From contig JALUUU010000228.1 in assembly GCA_027021185.1 (NCBI GenBank), forward strand, positions 1-6,509: 6,509 bases of DNA. Reading direction: 5' to 3'. The translations under genes and the position numbers were made by a program. The notes beneath the pieces are model-generated. The model worked only from the letters and a program-made list of their open reading frames with translations, searched no databases and was not told the origin of the DNA. Below are positions 4,967 through 6,509 of this stretch, piece by piece. The stretch is from an archaeon. GTDB lineage: Archaea > Hydrothermarchaeota > Hydrothermarchaeia > Hydrothermarchaeales > JALUUU01. Position 1 is the first letter of the stretch. Every line of letters begins with the position of its first letter.

Positions 4967-5043
4967 GTTCAACCTCCTTTATTGAGTTAGAGGAGTGCCC
5001 TGCGTCCTCCAGAGAAAGGGGGAAAGGAGAACATGGGCTCACT

Positions 5044-5069
5044 CCTCCATGGCTGATTAGCCCTGGAGG
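5044..5069. promoter_or_regulatory. Large inverted repeat at the rhodanese transcription start, candidate operator
   Basis: The arms CCTCCATGGCT (5044-5054) and AGCCCTGGAGG (5059-5069) are complementary at 10 of 11 positions around the 4-base spacer GATT. They lie directly downstream, in the minus direction, of the TATA box and span the predicted transcript start near 5048. A protein bound here would block transcription, so a repressor operator is likely. If transcribed, part could also form a leader hairpin. Confidence 0.5.
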
Positions 5070-5081
5070 TATATAAATATT
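5070..5081 (-). promoter_or_regulatory. TATA box of the rhodanese gene
   Basis: On the minus strand this reads AATATTTATATA. A start site about 26 bases on (near 5048) would leave a leader of about 80 bases before the ATG at 4966, unlike the leaderless neighbours; the leader ends in the AAAGGAGG ribosome binding site at 4973-4980. Confidence 0.55.
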
Positions 5082-5085
5082 TCGT

Positions 5086-5107
5086 TATATTATAATATGA
5101 TAATATA
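5086..5107. repeat. AT-rich inverted repeat upstream of the rhodanese TATA box
   Basis: TATATTAT (5086-5093) and ATAATATA (5100-5107) are perfect 8-base inverted arms around AATATG. The site lies just upstream of the TATA box. AT richness makes chance pairing fairly likely, but ArsR-family operators often look like this. Its AATATG core also occurs in the palindrome at 1111-1126. Confidence 0.3.
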
Positions 5108-5120
5108 TTTAGATATGTCA

Positions 5121-5136
5121 ATACATAGAGATGTAT
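5121..5136. repeat. Inverted repeat just behind the ArsR-family gene
   Basis: ATACAT and ATGTAT are perfect 6-base arms around AGAG, 13 bases after the stop codon of the minus-strand regulator gene. It could be the end-of-transcript hairpin of that gene, but no U-tract follows, or a further regulatory site for the rhodanese promoter. Confidence 0.3.
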
Positions 5137-5149
5137 GTTTGTGGTTAAA

Positions 5150-5476
5150 TCACTTCTTCAAAACCTCGCAAGAAAGTATCTCTTCGGCAAGAGCCTTAAC
5201 GTGTCGGCCGCAGAGAACAAGAAGTTTCTCAACGATTTCACCATTCAGGGAGTAAAACACCTGTTTTCCCTCTTTCCTGGTCCTAACGAGGCCGCAATTC
5301 CTTAGGCATCGTAGATGATGGGAGACTGTGCTCTGCTCCATATTCAAGGCCTCACATATCTCCCCAACGTTCATCTGCTCCTTTTCTCGAAGGGCCTCTA
5401 GGATGGATATCCTGTTCCTATCGCTCAGGGCCTTAAAAAACCTAGCTTTTACTGCGGTCATGTCACCGTAGAGCAT
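5150..5476 (-). CDS. ArsR/SmtB-family metal-responsive repressor, CmtR-like cysteines
   Basis: The 108-residue product is a complete ArsR-family winged-helix protein: FKALSDRNRISILEAL opening helices, helix-turn-helix from Val37 to Leu59 (VGEICEALNMEQSTVSHHL), and a beta-wing GLVRTRKEGKQVFYSLN. These dimeric repressors leave DNA when metal binds. The recognition helix holds Cys57 and Cys61 (RCLRNCGLV) and the C-terminal helix ends with Cys103. This is the ligand pattern of Mycobacterium tuberculosis CmtR (Cys57, Cys61 and Cys102), a Cd(II)/Pb(II) sensor, rather than the ELCVCDL site of ArsR/CadC. Cys41 and Cys89 are also present. A leaderless start at ATG 5476 is supported by TTTATAAA at 5500-5507. 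It diverges from the Asp-box lipoprotein and lies upstream of the rhodanese gene on the same strand; both, and the MerT-like operon, are candidate targets. Confidence 0.93.
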   Translation of the reverse strand: MLYGDMTAVKARFFKALSDRNRISILEALREKEQMNVGEICEALNMEQSTVSHHLRCLRNCGLVRTRKEGKQVFYSLNGEIVEKLLVLCGRHVKALAEEILSCEVLKK

Positions 5477-5499
5477 GATATATCCCTTTCCACGCTTTT

Positions 5500-5507
5500 T
5501 TTATAAA
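5500..5507 (-). promoter_or_regulatory. TATA box of the ArsR-family gene
   Basis: TTTATAAA on the minus strand is centred about 27 bases before ATG 5476, predicting a leaderless transcript. It overlaps AAATATTT at 5505-5512, which recurs within AAAATATTTT at 5519-5528, 14 bases along; these could be paired sites for autoregulation. Confidence 0.55.
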
Positions 5508-5518
5508 TATTTGTGGGG

Positions 5519-5528
5519 AAAATATTTT
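5519..5528 (+). promoter_or_regulatory. TATA-like box for the Asp-box lipoprotein gene
   Basis: AAAATATTTT is centred about 34 bases before the ATG at 5558, predicting a transcript start near 5551 and a leader of under ten bases. No ribosome binding site is seen, in keeping with a leaderless or nearly leaderless mRNA. Confidence 0.45.
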
Positions 5529-5538
5529 AACAGATTTC

Positions 5539-5550
5539 GTAGTAAACTAC
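5539..5550. promoter_or_regulatory. Palindrome between TATA and start of the Asp-box lipoprotein gene
   Basis: GTAGT and ACTAC are perfect inverted arms around AA. The site lies between the TATA-like box and the start codon, ending eight bases before the ATG at 5558, where a bound repressor would block transcription. It does not match the other inverted repeats in sequence. Confidence 0.3.
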
Positions 5551-5557
5551 TCACCAC

Positions 5558-6509
5558 ATGAGAATGAAAATTTTCTTCATCGCGTTGCTCTTGTTTCTGC
5601 CAAGCTGTCTTCAAGGGGAGAAACCCACGGTAAAAGAGCAGCCTTCAGCGGAGGAGATAATAGGGGAGGTGATCGCTACGCCAGAGCTCGATCACGTTCA
5701 CTCCTTGGCTGTCAGCCCAAAGGGGGTGATATACATGGGGTATCACGAGGGGTTGGCAGTCAGCTACGATGATGGAAACACCTGGAGATTGATAAGAATT
5801 GGTGAAGAAAAATTAGAAGACTTCATGGCTCTCGCTATAAAACCAGATAATTCCAACGTTATCTATACCGGCGGTCACGGACACGGCGTGTGGAAAAGCA
5901 TCGATGGGGGGAAGGAATGGAAACTACTCAACAAGGGCCTTCCTTCTGAGCCCGATATTCACGCCCTCGCAGTGACTCCTGGTGATCCAGGTGTTATTTA
6001 CGCCATGGTCTCGGGAGACGAGATGTATGTGAGCAGAGATGGGGCCAAGAGCTGGGTTAGGATGAATACCGGGCTGGATACGTATGCAATAACAGCCCTG
6101 GCAGCAGATCCTAAGTCTAATAGAATCTACGCCGGTGGTACCGGAACGGGAGTTTTGATCAGCTCGGATGGAGGAAAATCTTGGGGTCCTGCTGGAGAAG
6201 GCCTCACGAGTCAGGATGTAACAGCCATTACAGTAGACTCAGCGGGAAAAGTCTATGCGGGCACCAAGGCAGGCATTTTTGTAAGCGACGACATGGGCGG
6301 GTCATGGAAAATGGTTAAAGAGCTAGGGGTAGAGGCTTTCGGTCTCAATCCTGTAAACCCTTCTTACATGGTTACAGCCTCCAAAACGGGCTTCTATAAA
6401 AGCCAGGACGGCGGGTTCGTGTGGAGCGTCGTTTTTGAGTTAAAGGAGAAAGCCCATCAACCGCCCTCTAAGGAAGAAGAGGAGCTCATCCTAATCTCCG
6501 GTCCCGCTG
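5558..6509 (+). CDS. Lipoprotein with six Asp-box (BNR) repeats, F510_1955-like, cut by window end
   Basis: The frame runs 317 codons from ATG 5558 to the window edge without a stop, so the C-terminus is missing. A short hydrophobic signal ends in a lipobox, Leu-Pro-Ser-Cys17, so it is probably a surface lipoprotein. From about residue 45 it is a beta-propeller with six S-x-D-x-G-x-x-W Asp boxes, at 69-76, 114-121, 159-166, 202-209, 243-250 (variant SDDMGGSW) and 282-289. The opening DHVHSLAVSPKG and the DIHALAVTPGDPGVIY segment resemble the F510_1955 family (annotated as glycosylhydrolase, function unproven), often near metal-resistance genes. An Asp-box propeller may bind sugar, protein or act as a scaffold; no catalytic set is evident. 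The last visible stretch is Glu-rich, then ILISGPA. A second ATG at 5564 is possible. It diverges from the ArsR-family gene and may be under its control. Confidence 0.85.
   Translation, partial: MRMKIFFIALLLFLPSCLQGEKPTVKEQPSAEEIIGEVIATPELDHVHSLAVSPKGVIYMGYHEGLAVSYDDGNTWRLIRIGEEKLEDFMALAIKPDNSNVIYTGGHGHGVWKSIDGGKEWKLLNKGLPSEPDIHALAVTPGDPGVIYAMVSGDEMYVSRDGAKSWVRMNTGLDTYAITALAADPKSNRIYAGGTGTGVLISSDGGKSWGPAGEGLTSQDVTAITVDSAGKVYAGTKAGIFVSDDMGGSWKMVKELGVEAFGLNPVNPSYMVTASKTGFYKSQDGGFVWSVVFELKEKAHQPPSKEEEELILISGPA

Noticed and set aside
4987..5034. Short upstream frame (15 codons) in the rhodanese leader
   Set aside because: It has an ATG about nine bases after a GGAGG, but its composition shows no coding signal and a frame this short is expected by chance; kept only as a leader feature worth remembering.

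Overview
This 6.5 kb window reads as a euryarchaeal chromosome segment. First genes of transcription units have an archaeal TATA box about 25-35 bases before the start codon and little or no leader. Internal genes instead use GGAGG/GGTGA ribosome binding sites. Two secreted proteins end in a Cys-Gly-Pro, hydrophobic, Arg-rich tail that matches the CGP-CTERM sorting signal best known from Thermococcales. A Thermococcales-related lineage is a reasonable guess, but the window cannot settle it.

Layout. Left, minus strand (1-775): a secreted, membrane-anchored beta-rich (YtkA/FixH-like) protein, then the start of a small membrane protein that runs off the window. These diverge from a plus-strand block (861-3271): a small CPNC thioredoxin-like protein, an IscU/NifU-like scaffold lacking one cluster-ligand cysteine, a DsrE-related cytosolic protein started at TTG, a MerT-like metal transporter, a DUF1858/ScdA-N-like double-Cys protein and a thioredoxin-like lipoprotein. 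Genes from 1183 on are closely spaced and probably one operon. Convergent to this, on the minus strand (3274-4966), lie a PEGA-domain surface protein whose N-terminus appears broken by a 1-base shift, and a secreted tandem rhodanese; both carry CGP-CTERM tails. Further right a minus-strand ArsR-family regulator (5150-5476) with CmtR-like cysteines diverges from a lipoprotein with six Asp-box (BNR) repeats, cut by the window end.

How it fits together. The shared theme is soft-metal and sulfur/thiol chemistry: a Cys-Cys metal transporter, a metal-sensor-like repressor, CXXC redox proteins on both sides of the membrane, a rhodanese and Fe-S/sulfur-carrier relatives. The most economical reading is a metal (Hg/Cd/Pb or organometal) handling and sulfur-transfer island. 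No enzyme that would name the substrate, such as mercuric reductase, organomercurial lyase or HgcAB, lies inside the window, so the function is inference. The promoter region of the rhodanese and the spacer before the IscU-like gene hold strong inverted repeats that could be operators for the ArsR protein.

No tRNA, rRNA, CRISPR array, insertion sequence or transposase was seen, and no gene-free stretch exceeds 300 bases.
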